A model generated the notes under the pieces. The model worked only from the letters and a program-made list of their open reading frames with translations. It was not told the DNA's origin and made no database searches. This document shows positions 1 through 11,638 of a DNA stretch of 64,000 nucleotides, one piece after another. This DNA is from Daldinia sp. FL1419 (lineage: Eukaryota > Ascomycota > Sordariomycetes > Xylariales > Hypoxylaceae). Made by a program: the position numbers and the translations under genes. Location of the stretch: assembly GCA_025201765.1 (NCBI GenBank), contig MU623345.1, positions 372,001 through 436,000 on the forward strand, given 5' to 3'. The number at the start of each line of letters is the position of its first letter. The first letter of the stretch is position 1.

Positions 1-453
1 ATGTGATGGGCGATAGGCTTGCCTGTTGGGTTTTCATGATCATGAAAAATATTAAAAAAAAGTTTTGCCCCTGGGATTTGGTCATACAAGTGTTTTCTTT
101 GTTGGTGAGTGATTTGATGTGATATGATGTTGTGATAGTCGAATTGACTGAATAGTATGTTTTCTTCTATAGCCTAATGAGGAAGAGACCGAAGTATAGG
201 TAAGCGAATTCGGTCTCCAGTTTTCAAGGTTACATGTAGTCCTAAATTTATCCTATCCCTTGTCAAGTTTAGAATTTAGAATTTAGAGTTTGGGGTTTCG
301 AGTTTATATTGCCTTAGACGATAAATATACAGGGGCAAGTTCGCATACTCTAATTCTCTATGATACGGCCATGGGGAGTTCCATCTACCATCTTCAACAT
401 GAACAAGAAGACATGGCTATTATATATAATACGAGAATATTATTAAGCTCCTA

Positions 454-484
<31 letters not shown>

Positions 485-618
485 GAGTAGAATTGTTCGG
501 ATAATGGAGTCGCTTTTTATATACATCTACACCGTATTCTACATGCCGGGCGTGTCGCCATCATACATCTAGACATCCACCTCATAGCAAGACGTAACTC
601 TCCATAAGAGATGCACCT
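1..618. other. Intergenic, left edge of window
   Basis: No gene is supported here. The stretch holds an AAG microsatellite (455-485) and otherwise ordinary intergenic sequence. The only open frame (290-490, +) has no recognisable content and ends in a lysine run produced by the microsatellite. The right part is expected to carry the 3' untranslated region of the cyt-4 gene that stops at 619. Confidence 0.6.
455..485. repeat. (AAG)n microsatellite
   Basis: About ten uninterrupted AAG units are visible directly. It is a simple-sequence repeat in intergenic DNA downstream of the cyt-4 stop codon. Confidence 0.95.
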
Positions 619-3600
619 CTATATCTCCATAACCTTAGCCTTATCCCCCTCCGGCACAATAATTTTCTCTTCCTGCGTCTTCTCTAGTATCTTGACCGCC
701 GCGACATCCACTCTATTCTGATGCACGTTGACATTATGCAGCTTAACCTCGTACACGTCTCCGACACGCACGTCCGCCATCCGAACGACGTCGTTCAGCG
801 CCTCGGGACGTAGCATGGCAGTCCGTTCGAACCAATTCAGGCGTCCTTGGACAAAGCGACGGCCGTTAATATGTAGGACTGTGAACTTGAAGGTTTCTGG
901 GATCTTGGCCTCGCCGAAGCGCCACGCACGGACTAGTGCTTGTAGAATCCACTGATCACCGCCGTCACCGCGGATTAGAGCACGTGCTTGTTTCTCACGC
1001 ACTCGGATCATGGGGAGCATGCGGTCCAGCTGTTGGCGACTAAACGGCAGGAACGAGTCATCCTTATTCCCAATTAACGAAGTGCCGTCAGCGCGCTCCT
1101 TAATAAGGGCGGCTTCGATTTGCCAGTGGACGATCAAATCCGAAAACCGACGGAGCGGTGATGTCGCCTTGGTATACAAATCTACGCCGAGCGTGAAGTA
1201 CGGGCCGGCGGTCGTAGTAAGCTCGTCATTACCGGTGAGGGCCCAAAGTTGACGCCAATGGTTATCATCGGGTCGTATGCCCGCTTTGAGGAGGGGGTAA
1301 AATACCTCGCGGGTGTATTTTTGGAGTTCGGCGGTGTTCTTCACTGCGTGTGGCTGCGTACGGAATGGGATAGGGATGCCGCGCTTGTAACACCATTGCG
1401 CAGCAATCTCACCAGCCAGTCTCATGGCATTTTCAACCAGGTCAGTAGCGGCGTGTTTGGAGTACCCAATACGTATTGCAGGGTCCCCCATCAAAGACAC
1501 GAAGTTTTCGGTCTCATGTTGCGGAAGGTGGTCAAAGTAGGCCATTGCCTCAGGACGAGGGTGGAAGAAAGGAGTAGCTCCCCTTTTAAGTCTGTGGGAG
1601 TGGATAGCCTTTCCAAGTTCTGAAATTAGCGCTAGGTCTTCCTTTTGGCCTTTCTTTAGGTTCTGAGGCCGGGTCATTTTCCTTGGTGGCGGTTTGGCCT
1701 TCGGAATGGGTCCAAGACTTATTTCATCTTCTTGTCCAGCACTGTGATGCTCCCGGCGGCCCTCAATTGCGTCAGCAACGTCGTTGTCAGTCATGTACAC
1801 GACATCCTTTAGAATACCAGGGGTGATCTTTTGTTCCAAAATGTTGCCATCCTTATCCACCAATGCACTGAATGTCAAGCAAGATCTATCCGGAGCTAGA
1901 GAAAATCTGTCTGGACCAAGACTTTGAGGCAACATACGCTCAAAGTGGCCGGGCAAATATATTGTTTCTGGAATCAACTCGGCATATTTGGCGACGGGCG
2001 TCTCGGCCTGGATTGAAGAGGCTGGGTCTGCTACATGGATGTGAATCCAAAACTGATTAGGGTTGGAAGTCTTCTCGAGTGAAACGGCATCATCGATATC
2101 CATGGTAGTCTCAGAGTCGATACAATAAGCAGTACACTTCCAAGTTGTTCTCATGGGAGCTAATACGTCTCGTTTTATGTGGCGATCAAGGTTGCCGAAA
2201 TGAGGTCGAACATAACTTCCTCCTCTCTTAATCTCGACGCCTGGGAAGCGTATGTTATATCGGGCGGGAATTTCCCAGGCTGGTATCCAGCCAACTTCCT
2301 GCAAAAAGGTCCAACCAGTTGTTGCCGAATAGCCTTCAGCATTTTGATACCTGTCGAGAGCTCGTAAGATAACCGATCCAAAGCATTGAAACCGTGAGTA
2401 GGCGGGAAATTTCCGGTAGCTAGACCACAGCTCCATAAATTGTAAAATTTCTGTATCTGTCGAAGACCATTGGTGGCTGGCTAGTTCCTTCGCTTTTGCA
2501 GACGACATTTTCGCTTGCAACGGCCCAATAACACCGTTTTCTGTCCACGGTCGGATTTCTCGGCTCTGGTCGATCAACTTGCGGGCATTTTTGATGAAAT
2601 CACGTAGTGGAGATGTTCCGTTATCTTTGACCAAGCCCATGTCGTTTTCTGCAAAATCCCGAACCAGAACCTCTACTTTTTGGATGATTTGAACCTCGGA
2701 CAGTGGGCTAATTTCAAAAAGATACGACCTCCGATGTCCAGTTTGCCTGAGGGGCCTAAAGAAAACTTCGTCCTGTAGCAGAGCCCTGTGGACAGCGTAC
2801 GAAGCTATAGGATCGAATTTTCCGTTCTTTTGATAAGATTCAGGGAGCAATAGTTCGGTGATTTCGTGCAAGGTCAGATATCGATGTTTCACTGGATCGC
2901 CGATAAATGCGCTAGTCGCGTCCAATGTACCGGCATTCTTTTGATATATGGCTTCGGAGTCTTGAGCAAACTTTAACATCTTACGCAGTAGCGCGGCTCC
3001 AGCAACTCTAGAAGGGCCGTGGCCAAGATCCTGGAGAGCGTTCAGGGCTTCCAACGGTACGGCACCAGACGGCAATTCATCGAGGACAGGCCGGAGCTCA
3101 TCCGGCGAGACGAACCCATTAACAACAAAAAGTGATTTGACGCCTAGGCCGACGAACCATTTACCGCTGCTTGTATAGTAGTGATCGAAGCCGTTGTAGC
3201 GACCTAAGCAAATTGCCAACATGGGTCGTCTCGAGCCTTCAGAGCTATAAAAACCTAGTCAGCTTTAATATCTTCACCCCAGGGAGTTATCATTACCTTA
3301 ATTCTACCATGTCTCCGGGCTTTAGAATAGCATCGTCGGAACGCAGGTCACCGAGCTCATCTCCGTCGAAGAGTGGCGCGGCGACTTCGAAGGTACCCAT
3401 GGAGACATTCTGGGGCCGAGTAAAACTGTTGGATAGCTCGCCCGCATCCGCATAATCAGACAACATGGACTGAATCTCATCTGGATTTTCTTCGCTCCAT
3501 ATCCTTAGACGTTCTCGGATGGTGCTATTCCTTTTCTTCCCATTTAGTCCTTTTAAGCCGTGCAACTGCGCAAGTGGATCATTACCACCGGGACTTTGAT

Positions 3601-3821
3601 GTTGCACGGTTGCTAAAGTCTACAGAAATATATCAGAGTCGGTCGGTACCATTAAAGATTAACGAAAGAGGGTATGGGAGTATGATATCACATACTCTTC
3701 TCCATAGGGGTTGGTTAGCTGTTGGTAGGAACTTTGCATCTAACTTTGAAGCTGCTGGTGATATAACCCTTTGAGAGGCACATCTCCAGCATACATAAGA
3801 GTTACTCGACGCCCGCAACAT
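619..3821 (-). CDS. cyt-4: Mitochondrial RNase II-family protein CYT-4 (three exons)
   Basis: Exons on the minus strand are 3821-3696, 3619-3297 and 3244-619 (1,024 aa). The introns are 76 nt (GTATGT...TAG) and 52 nt (GTAATG...TAG). Exon 1 encodes an Arg/Ser-rich, acid-poor start (MLRASSNSYVCWRCASQR) typical of a mitochondrial targeting sequence. The C-terminal half is an RNB exoribonuclease domain; the metal-binding acidic cluster DIDD lies at about residues 532-535. The length is close to that recalled for Neurospora CYT-4. In that family the protein acts with mitochondrial RNA helicases in 3'-5' RNA decay and in splicing and processing of mitochondrial transcripts. The start was chosen because it adds the presequence and both introns keep the frame. 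The gene is intact. The exact 5' start is inferred, since no transcript was seen. Confidence 0.92.
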
Positions 3822-4531
3822 TGCATCTGCATGCCACAGAAATAATAATAATAGTAGTAGTAATAAAGAAATTCGTTAAGTAAATATGGCTTCTTGTTGT
3901 TTTGTTTGTTCTCGTCGTGGCAAAATTTGATGTTGAAAGTTTTGATAATAAATGAGTGGGTCCTATCTCACGCCACTGCCAGTTGCATTTACTTTTAGCG
4001 CAGGTGGCAACGGCTCGTTACTAGACAGTACATACTGCCTATTACATAGTTACTTGCCCTCTATAAGAGGCCATTGCCGAAGATGTAAAGTCTAAACTTT
4101 ACTTAAATATATTAAACACGAATGCATAGGTACCTATAATTGCGACATATGAGACTTATACGTATTTACATGGACACATGGAAAAGCTTTCTCTTTCTTT
4201 AGTACCTACCTCCCGTAGGTTAGATAGGTACCTGTTATGCACCTTAGTTACTTGATATGAGTTGAGTATTCGTAAGTTACAATGCAAAAGAGAAAACTAC
4301 CTAGTAGCAAGGTCATGACTTCAGTTGCATCGGCTCTATCCTTCAATATCTCTCAAGGATCTTAAAATCCTTAGTGTATCATCATGTCTTTCAAGCGTGT
4401 TTAGTACAACTCCGGAGGAAGATACGAAAGGATTCTTGGGACTTCTTATACTTGACCTCTTATCCGCCTGGGTTTGTTTCGTCGTACGCATTCTTCCTCT
4501 GGGACAATCTCCACCGAATTAACATAGAAAC
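3822..4531. other. Intergenic upstream of cyt-4
   Basis: Expected to contain the cyt-4 promoter. It includes several TACCT/AGGTA-type words (for example around 4200-4235) and an AAT/AGT-rich stretch near 3840-3870. The short open frames around 4325-4559 show no recognisable protein features. Confidence 0.6.
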
Positions 4532-4985
4532 ATGGCTACCAAATGCTTTGCGCCTATGATGCTAACCGGCGGTGTTTTAGAACAGATGTCGGGCATGGAT
4601 AATGTGTCAAGCACCGCCTCTCTCGCGAGTGAGTTTACTTCGGCCTCACATTTAGTCGGTTCTTCCACCGGCTTATCCGGCTCGTATACGACGGCTGCTG
4701 TTGGTGGTTGGGCAACTTCTGTACCAACAGAACCATCCACAGCTAGTTCTGTCATGGCCAATGGGACTTGGACGACAACCGGAAAGCCGATTGGTACGCC
4801 GATTGGTACTGGCGGAGTGATGCCGAGTGTTATTAGCGGTGGATAAACCCCTGTGCTTGGCGCCGGTGTTGTGAACGGTATCTCGGTAAGTCCGTCTTCT
4901 CGTGTTCTTGGCGCGTAGTTGACATTTGATTCAGGTTGACTTCTTCGTCGTCTCCGTAACGCTTGCCGCTTCGATGCTGCTGTAA
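4532..4985 (+). pseudogene. Possible Ser/Thr-rich GPI-anchored protein with an in-frame stop
   Basis: From the ATG at 4532 the frame is rich in Ser, Thr, Gly and Val and stops at TAA 4844-4846. The same frame then stays open and reaches a good donor (GTAAGT at 4886) and an acceptor (TTCAG ending 4934). Splicing this 49-nt intron in phase gives a hydrophobic end, DFFVVSVTLAASMLL, followed by TAA (4983-4985). That tail looks like a GPI-attachment signal. The internal TAA could be a C-to-T change of a CAA codon, so the gene would be broken; alternatively the tail is chance. No convincing signal peptide is visible at the N terminus, so an upstream exon may be missing or lost. Function unknown; low confidence. 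Confidence 0.3.
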
Positions 4986-7760
4986 AGCGCGACGCCTCAC
5001 TGCCTGTGCTTCATGAGTCTATCACGAGTCTCCGTATAATAGGATAATTGGAGAACTCCGGTAGACTCATCGCGATAAAATGAGACTGCGAAAGGGGAAA
5101 GCTTTAGACCTGTCCCCCTAACTGGATTTTACAGAATTACTCAGACCAACTCTCGGACTCCATAAGATCCACTGATGTTCGACGACATTTCTGACCCGGA
5201 GGAGTCATCACGAAATTTCCTCGGTGTGGATATGGGTTCGGAGTCTGGGTCGATAATCTGTATCGCTAGTTTGCTGATAGAAAGAGGCAACGTATATGTC
5301 AATCTTCTCAAGACGGGTTACCAAGCACGGAGTTTTGAGGCTCTAAATAGAAATAATGGGATTGATATTTGATATGCTTGAAATAACGTGTGATTTAAAA
5401 GCTTGAATAATGGGGGCGTGGAGGATTTACGTGATCTTAACCTTCGATGGAATACCGTCGATGAAGATTATTGCCTATTCGATCTCAGCTAGGCTACTGT
5501 GCAGCATGCTTACATAGGTAGGTGAGCTCCAAGTCAGGAAAATAAGACTTGGCAGATTGGATAGCTGACGCTGACAACACAGCCAGCGACCCAATGCCTA
5601 GACTATCAGGTCGAATAACCAACAACGGCACTCAACCACGTGTACAACGCTGGCGGTCAATCCATTTTCCTAACGATTACTATGTACATAGGCTAAAGAC
5701 CATGTAAACTCCCCAGTGCGTACAGTACTACGTAGTATCGTAGTATGCGTCCAGGTCCCAAATTTGACGTCGACCCTGACAATAGGCTATCTAGACTCTA
5801 CGTTTCAGGCCACAAGAATCTATTAACCTGGCATTAATCTTGTTTGGGTCCACAAACTAACTATCACTCGCTCTATTAAGGGGTCATTTTCAAGGCTCAA
5901 GACTCAAGCGCCATCTAAAATATTTGGTGAAAGCCTTACATTGAATTAGCGGCCAATGTCCTGGCTGTGCAAAAAAAGGAGAAAGGAGCTAGAATCTCGA
6001 AAGCTCCCAAGAAGCCCAGGGAAGGTTGTGGGTAATTACCATGTCCATGTCACACTTAATTGATTAGCGATTCCATCCTACACTGACCACATCGATGAAC
6101 TGCTATCAGCCAGAATCCTGGGGAAGCTAGCTCGGTTTTTAATAACATCTGGAGGGTCTGGCCGTTCGGCGTAGGGAAGGGTGGGTGCCGAACAGGAAGG
6201 ACGATCTGATCAACGATCATCAAGAGCAAACTTACCGGGCATCTTAGATCACACGGCTGTTGATATGCAAGCCATACTCTACTTAGTTTAACCTAGCTGC
6301 CTAGGTAGTTTAATGTTCCCTTCCTGTTCCTTATTACACAGCAGGAAGGAGGATAATACTAGCTGACAATCTTTAATATATAATTTTAATAATCCTTCGA
6401 AATCTGAATGACGTGGGTGCTGATGGAAATGGACTTGAAAGGTTGGAAGTTAGTGCAAAAGTAGTGCAAAAGCAGGGGGGAGTAGGGGGATGATAATACC
6501 GATAATACGAGCCAATCAAGCGGTGATGAACTCCCGAACGAAAAGAAAGAAAAAGGAGCAGCCTATTTCATTTTTTGGCCAATTCTCTATGTTTGTCTTA
6601 GTCGTTGATGCGCTGGAAAGCCTCCAAATGAACTCCAATGAGCCCTAATAGGTAATAAATGCATACGAGGATACTTTTCAATGTACATCGTATGTAATCC
6701 GAGAGAAGTCTAGTCCTGCAGGTACGCTGCAGCTCTAGGTTTACTTTAGGTCGGGTCTAAGATCGAATGGGTTTAGTCAGGGCCGATGCGTAATTTCGCT
6801 TGATGGTCGGGTAATTTCCCAAGGCGACAATGGAAAGACCGCATGTATCCACTAGAAAGAAAGGGTTGACTTCCAGGAAGGGTCGATTTGACAGGCCAAG
6901 ACCATATCTGATTGGTTGAGAGATAAATTCTCTATGGATATTCTCCCAAACGGGGTAAGCTTACACCCCATCTAAACCCCTTTTTATTCACCTTTCTTTC
7001 GACAAATCTTCCTCGACCCAGTTCAATGGTGACGGTTTCGGATAAGTCATCTTAAGACCAAGATAGACCAAAGTGTAGATGTTACTTTTTTTATCAAAAT
7101 TTCGGAGTTCGACCATTATGGACCTACTTTTATGCATTGAAAGTCAAGACATTCTACCTAGTCTGCTACTCGCCCGTGGAGGATTCCGCGAGCTGGTACT
7201 AGGATCTACAACAAGAGGGACATGGCTTGTCTGTGCAAATCGAACAGAAACTGGGCCACGCTCAAGCAGGTAATCCCGGTAAAAAAAAAAAGGTAGGTAA
7301 AAGGTATCCATCTCATCACAGGGTAGCCTGGGCGCCATTGGAAGAGTAACAGAGGAAGAAGAACAAGGGGACCCAGGATCAGCGGGGACCAACGCTGCCA
7401 CCCCATTTGCCCCATTGCCAAAAACAACCACCAGGTAAAATTGGCGCTCGCTGGCTGGGCAGCGCCGGGACGCAATGGTGCCCTAATAAAAGTACAAGAG
7501 ATCTGCCGTTCCCATGATACCCTCCCTTCTTTTCTTTCCTCACGAAACGACCCTGTTTGATGTCGATGCCGTGACGAGAAAGCATCTCTCCAAGCTTTCG
7601 TCCTTGTTTTCTGCGTATCCAACCCACCGCTTCACTCTTTTAGCGGGCACTCGTTTTCCTAACGATATCACGAAAATAAACACAGCTCTACATCTTATTC
7701 GCGCAAGCCGACTACGGTTAATTAGGAGTTTGGTCCAAAGAAAAAAAAGAAGAAGTAATC
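4986..7760. other. Long intergenic region upstream of the GH17 gene
   Basis: No gene could be supported in these 2.8 kb on either strand. Open frames such as 5175-5372 and 7079-7627 (both strands) have no recognisable motifs. The last several hundred bases, with CT-rich and A-rich tracts just before the ATG at 7761, are the likely promoter and 5' leader of the GH17 gene. Confidence 0.6.
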
Positions 7761-9556
7761 ATGAAGGCAACTATTGCGGTCGCCGCTGCTGCGGCCCTGA
7801 CCGGTGTCAACGCCGGCAGTGTTCACCACCGACACGCTCGTGCTCACGATGCGTTCCACGCCCTCGAGAAGAAGGCTGACAATGCCACCTGCGGATGCAC
7901 CACCATCTACAGCACCTACTACGGTGAAGCCACTCGTATGTTATTAATCGATTCCATTACGCGACGCCTTAATCAAATTCTAACTTTACGATAATAGTCT
8001 CTTTCCCTCCGGTCCCTACGACCACTGCTACGCCTGTGACTACTCCCTCTTCCTCCTCCATTCCTCCTCCTCCTCCCCCGGCTACGACCACCTCGACCGC
8101 CGTGCTCGTCCCGACGCCAGTTCCCCAGACTTGCTCGACTACGGGTGTCTACACTTTCCCCGCCACCACTATCACTCTGACTGATTCCACCACGGTCGCC
8201 GTTCCTTCCACAACTTCCGTCCCCGTTGGAACTCACACTCTCGGTGGTGTCACCACTGTTGTCGAGACCGCGACTACGGTTACCTGCCCGTACGCCACAG
8301 TTTCCACCAGCGAAGGTGTTACTACCAGCGTCATCGAGACCACGACTTACGTCTGCCCGTCTGCTGGTACTTATACCATCGCCCCTATCACGATAACGGT
8401 TGACAAGCCCACTACCGCCACCGTTCCCGTTGTCACCAACTACCCCCCTGGAACCTATACTCAGCCTGAGGTTGTCACCACCGTCACTGAGACCAACACT
8501 GTTGTCTACTGCCCGTTCGACACCCCCACCCCCAGTGCTCCCAGTGTCCCTGCTGTTCCCACCGCTCCCACCACTCCCGTCCAGGTCCCGACCTCGGTCC
8601 CTGCTATCTCTGTTCCCGTCCCCGTTCCTACCATCCCTACCTCGAAGCCTGTGGCTCCCAAGCCTAGCTCGTACCCGGCCTCTTCTCCTTCTGCTCCTTC
8701 CACGCCTAAGCCCAGCGGTACTCTGGGTGGACCCGTCGGCCAGCCATGGGGTATCTCTTACACTCCCTACGAGACCGGCCAACAGGGTGGATGCAAGAGC
8801 GCCAGCGAAGTTGAGAAGGACATTGCTGCCATTGCCGCTGCCGGTATCAAGTCTGTCCGTGTCTACTCGACTGACTGTGACACCCTCCCCAATGTTGGTG
8901 GTGCCTGCAAGAAGCACGGTCTTAAGATGATCATCGGTATCTTCATTGACTCTCCCGGCTGTGACGCCCACAACCCCAGCGTTTCCGAGCAGATCAGCGC
9001 CATCAAGGAATGGGCCCAGTGGGATATGGTTGACCTCATCACTGTCGGTAACGAGGCTGTCTTCCACGGTTACTGTCAGCCTTCCGAGCTTGCTTCCCTC
9101 ATTACCAAGTGCAAGGGCGAGTTCAGCGGCTACAACGGCCACTACACTACTGCTGAGACTGTCAACATCTGGCAACAAAGTGACTTCGCTTCTGCCATCT
9201 GCGGTGTTGTCGATGTCGCCGGTGCCAACGCTCACGCTTTCTTCAACACCGAGACTGTTGCTTCCCAGGCTGGTCAGTTCGTCAAGGGCCAGCTTGACAT
9301 TGTCAGCAAGATCTGCCCCGATGTCCCCGGTATCATTCTTGAGACCGGTTGGCCCTCTGCTGGTGAGGCCATGGGTCTCGCCGTTCCCGGTGTCGCTCAG
9401 CAAGCACAGGCTATCAAGAGCATCGTCAAGGAGTGTGGTGACAAGGCCGTCATGTTCAGCTACTCTTCCGACGCATGGAAGGACCCTAACACTGCCTGCA
9501 AGTGCGAGCCTCACTTCGGTGTCGCTGCTGCCCTTGGCATCAACATCAGCATATAA
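7761..9556 (+). CDS. btgE: Secreted GH17 beta-1,3-glucanase-like cell-wall protein (BtgE type)
   Basis: Exons 7761-7935 and 7998-9556 are joined over a 62-nt intron (GTATGT...ATAATAG), giving 577 aa. Residues 1-18 form a signal peptide (MKATIAVAAAAALTGVNA). A histidine-rich, Cys-containing segment ending in STYYGEA follows. Then comes a long Thr/Pro/Ser/Val-rich region with repeated CPxAxxTxxxxxTTxVxxTTTYVCP-like units (about 75-290). The C-terminal catalytic domain (about 300-577) shows the GH17 acid Glu411 in VGNEAV and nucleophile Glu507 in ETGWPSAG. The family (Aspergillus BtgE, yeast Scw11) remodels beta-1,3-glucan in the cell wall. Codon use is strongly C-ending, unlike several neighbours, which suggests high expression. 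Both catalytic acids are present, so activity is plausible. Confidence 0.9.
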
Positions 9557-11638
9557 GGTGTCTCTTTAAACCCATGCACTTGATGGCGTTACATTGTACA
9601 TTGTTATGTCTTTATCCAAACGGGTCTACAACATACGCGCTTTGGCTACGGAGAAGAAGTATATGACTAAAGGCTAGACCGTTCAGGGCGGTATTTTCGG
9701 TTGTTGTATATCTGGAGGATCCTGAGTATATCCGTAGTTCCCTTTGTAATTAAGAGCGATGTCCGGGGGTTTGGACAGAAGGGCGGCGCAAGGAAAGAGC
9801 GATATTTAAATATGTCTGTATTTTCTCGAGAGTCGCCGAAATCCCAGGTGTCAAATAACCTTAGCTTTTCGACCCGTTCCGAAATGTAGGGTCTGGTTCA
9901 TAATGTTGTAATCTACTAGTGTCTATTATCGGATAACATTGCTTGTCTTAATTTGTCCTCTATATTTTATGTACCTAATTGTGACGTGCGTGTGGAATTT
10001 GATTTTTTGTGAGTGCTTTGGTGTTTAGTTGATGACTTTGTACAAAGTAGATAGGAACTGGAATTCTTGTTGTTTAATCGTGATTACGTATTTAGGTACC
10101 TGTTGAGGTTGAATTATCTTGGAGCTTCGAGTGTTCCTTTCTTTTTTTTTTTTTTTATTCGACTTCCTAGGAAGTCGAGAAGACAATTCCAAGTGGATAA
10201 ATTTCCGATGCTCAAACACTCCTGGGCCACCTGCTAAGCTTTCCGGTAGTCGCACTTGTTGTTTTGTACCTAACGGGCTGCTGGTACGATGTGACATCCG
10301 TGTTTCCAGTTCCCGGTTCCGCGTTGTCGATCCGCTCGTATTTTGTTGGCTCTACAGCAGCAGCAGGGTTGTCCCGGGGTCGGGGGGAAAGGGATGAAAT
10401 CTAGTTTTTTTAGGGGTTGATAGGTATTTCTTGTTTCAAGGCCGGAGCTGAGGAACACGGTTGTTCCTTGCTTTGGAACCGCCGCTGCGTGGAAATATAC
10501 CTAGGTTAGGTAGTTTTCGAATCCGGGTTTGAAAGTTCGGTGTGAGATTGGTAGTAGGCTTTTATGGGCTGTTTGGTCAGGGGGATACTCCAACTGCGAT
10601 GTTGACTGACGAGGGTTTGTGAGGCTCTGTTATGCCGGCAGGGGTTGTTGCTTTGATGGTGCTTGTTACTATTTGGCAGAACAAATGCTGTATGCTTAGG
10701 TAGGTAGTTATGGCTAAAGCCTAGCTAAATCTCTTATTTCCATGCCGTCTTCGCTGGGAAATGCGACTTTTAGTTTCCCATGCCTAGGTAAGTAGGTAGG
10801 TTTATGCTCCTTCATGTCTTCGGGGATAATGTAATACCGTATGGTTGCTGGCTTCAAAAATAACACAGTATCCTTAGGTTACTATTCCAGGAGTAATTAC
10901 TGTGCTAGATATCCTATGCAGCGACAGAAGAAGGGGGGGGGGGGGGGGGGGGGTTGTCTATTCGTAGGAAGCACTGTGATCTCGTTTGCCATGCTCTTTA
11001 GATCTGTCGTAAATATTGCCTCTATGCTCAGTGACAATTTGATGTTCCTTCTTTCTACCGATCTTATATATACATATCTATACTTTATACTTAATAACTA
11101 ACTAGGTAGTTAGTAAAAGGGAAACTATTTCTATCATAGACACATTAATATACAACATAGCAGAGCGTCTCATGATAACACACACTTCAACTAGCAAACC
11201 TAATAAACACCTTAGCGCATCCACACATACAATTCACCAAGTCAAGCATAACACACACCATACATGGCGAAGTCGGAATAAGTATAGTCATTACAGCCCA
11301 CTCTCTAAGCAGGTCCTTATCCCTACCCAACCATCCGTCCTAACCAGATCATACCCTTTCTTCCTTTCCTCATTCCTTCCGACAGCGTACAATCCAACTA
11401 TATGGTACACCTTGTATCCTTATATTGCGATGCTTAACGCTTGCTTCGCATCGTTCATTCATTCAAACTGCCGGGAATATGTTGAAACAAAATCATTCAA
11501 TGACACACATTCCAGCCAACGCCGCCACGAGTGCTCGAGCCCATAAATAGTTGTGGCTCATGTCAAAAATCCTGGCCTATGCATTCGTTAAATTCCCCCT
11601 ATCCTCCGTTTTACGTCCGTTTTACGTATTTACTGCGT
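9557..11638. other. Intergenic between convergent GH17 and DUF3405 genes
   Basis: This region lies between two stop codons and should hold both 3' untranslated regions. It contains a T run near 10,140-10,157, a 21-base G run (10933-10953) and many AGGTA/ACCTA words (10,085-10,100; 10,498-10,513; 10,698-10,710; 10,780-10,800; 11,100-11,113). No open frame looks like a gene. Confidence 0.65.
10933..10953. repeat. 21-base poly-G run
   Basis: An uninterrupted run of 21 G on the plus strand is seen directly, in intergenic DNA. The true length may vary, because long G runs are error-prone in sequencing and replication. Confidence 0.9.

Noticed and set aside
290..490. Lysine-rich 66-codon frame at the left edge
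   Set aside because: The lysines come from the AAG microsatellite; nothing else supports coding.
7973..9514. A 513-codon open frame on the minus strand opposite the GH17 gene
   Set aside because: It mirrors the C-ending codons of the GH17 coding strand and consists of Gly/Arg/Asp/Ser low-complexity sequence. The plus strand has signal peptide, catalytic residues and splicing.
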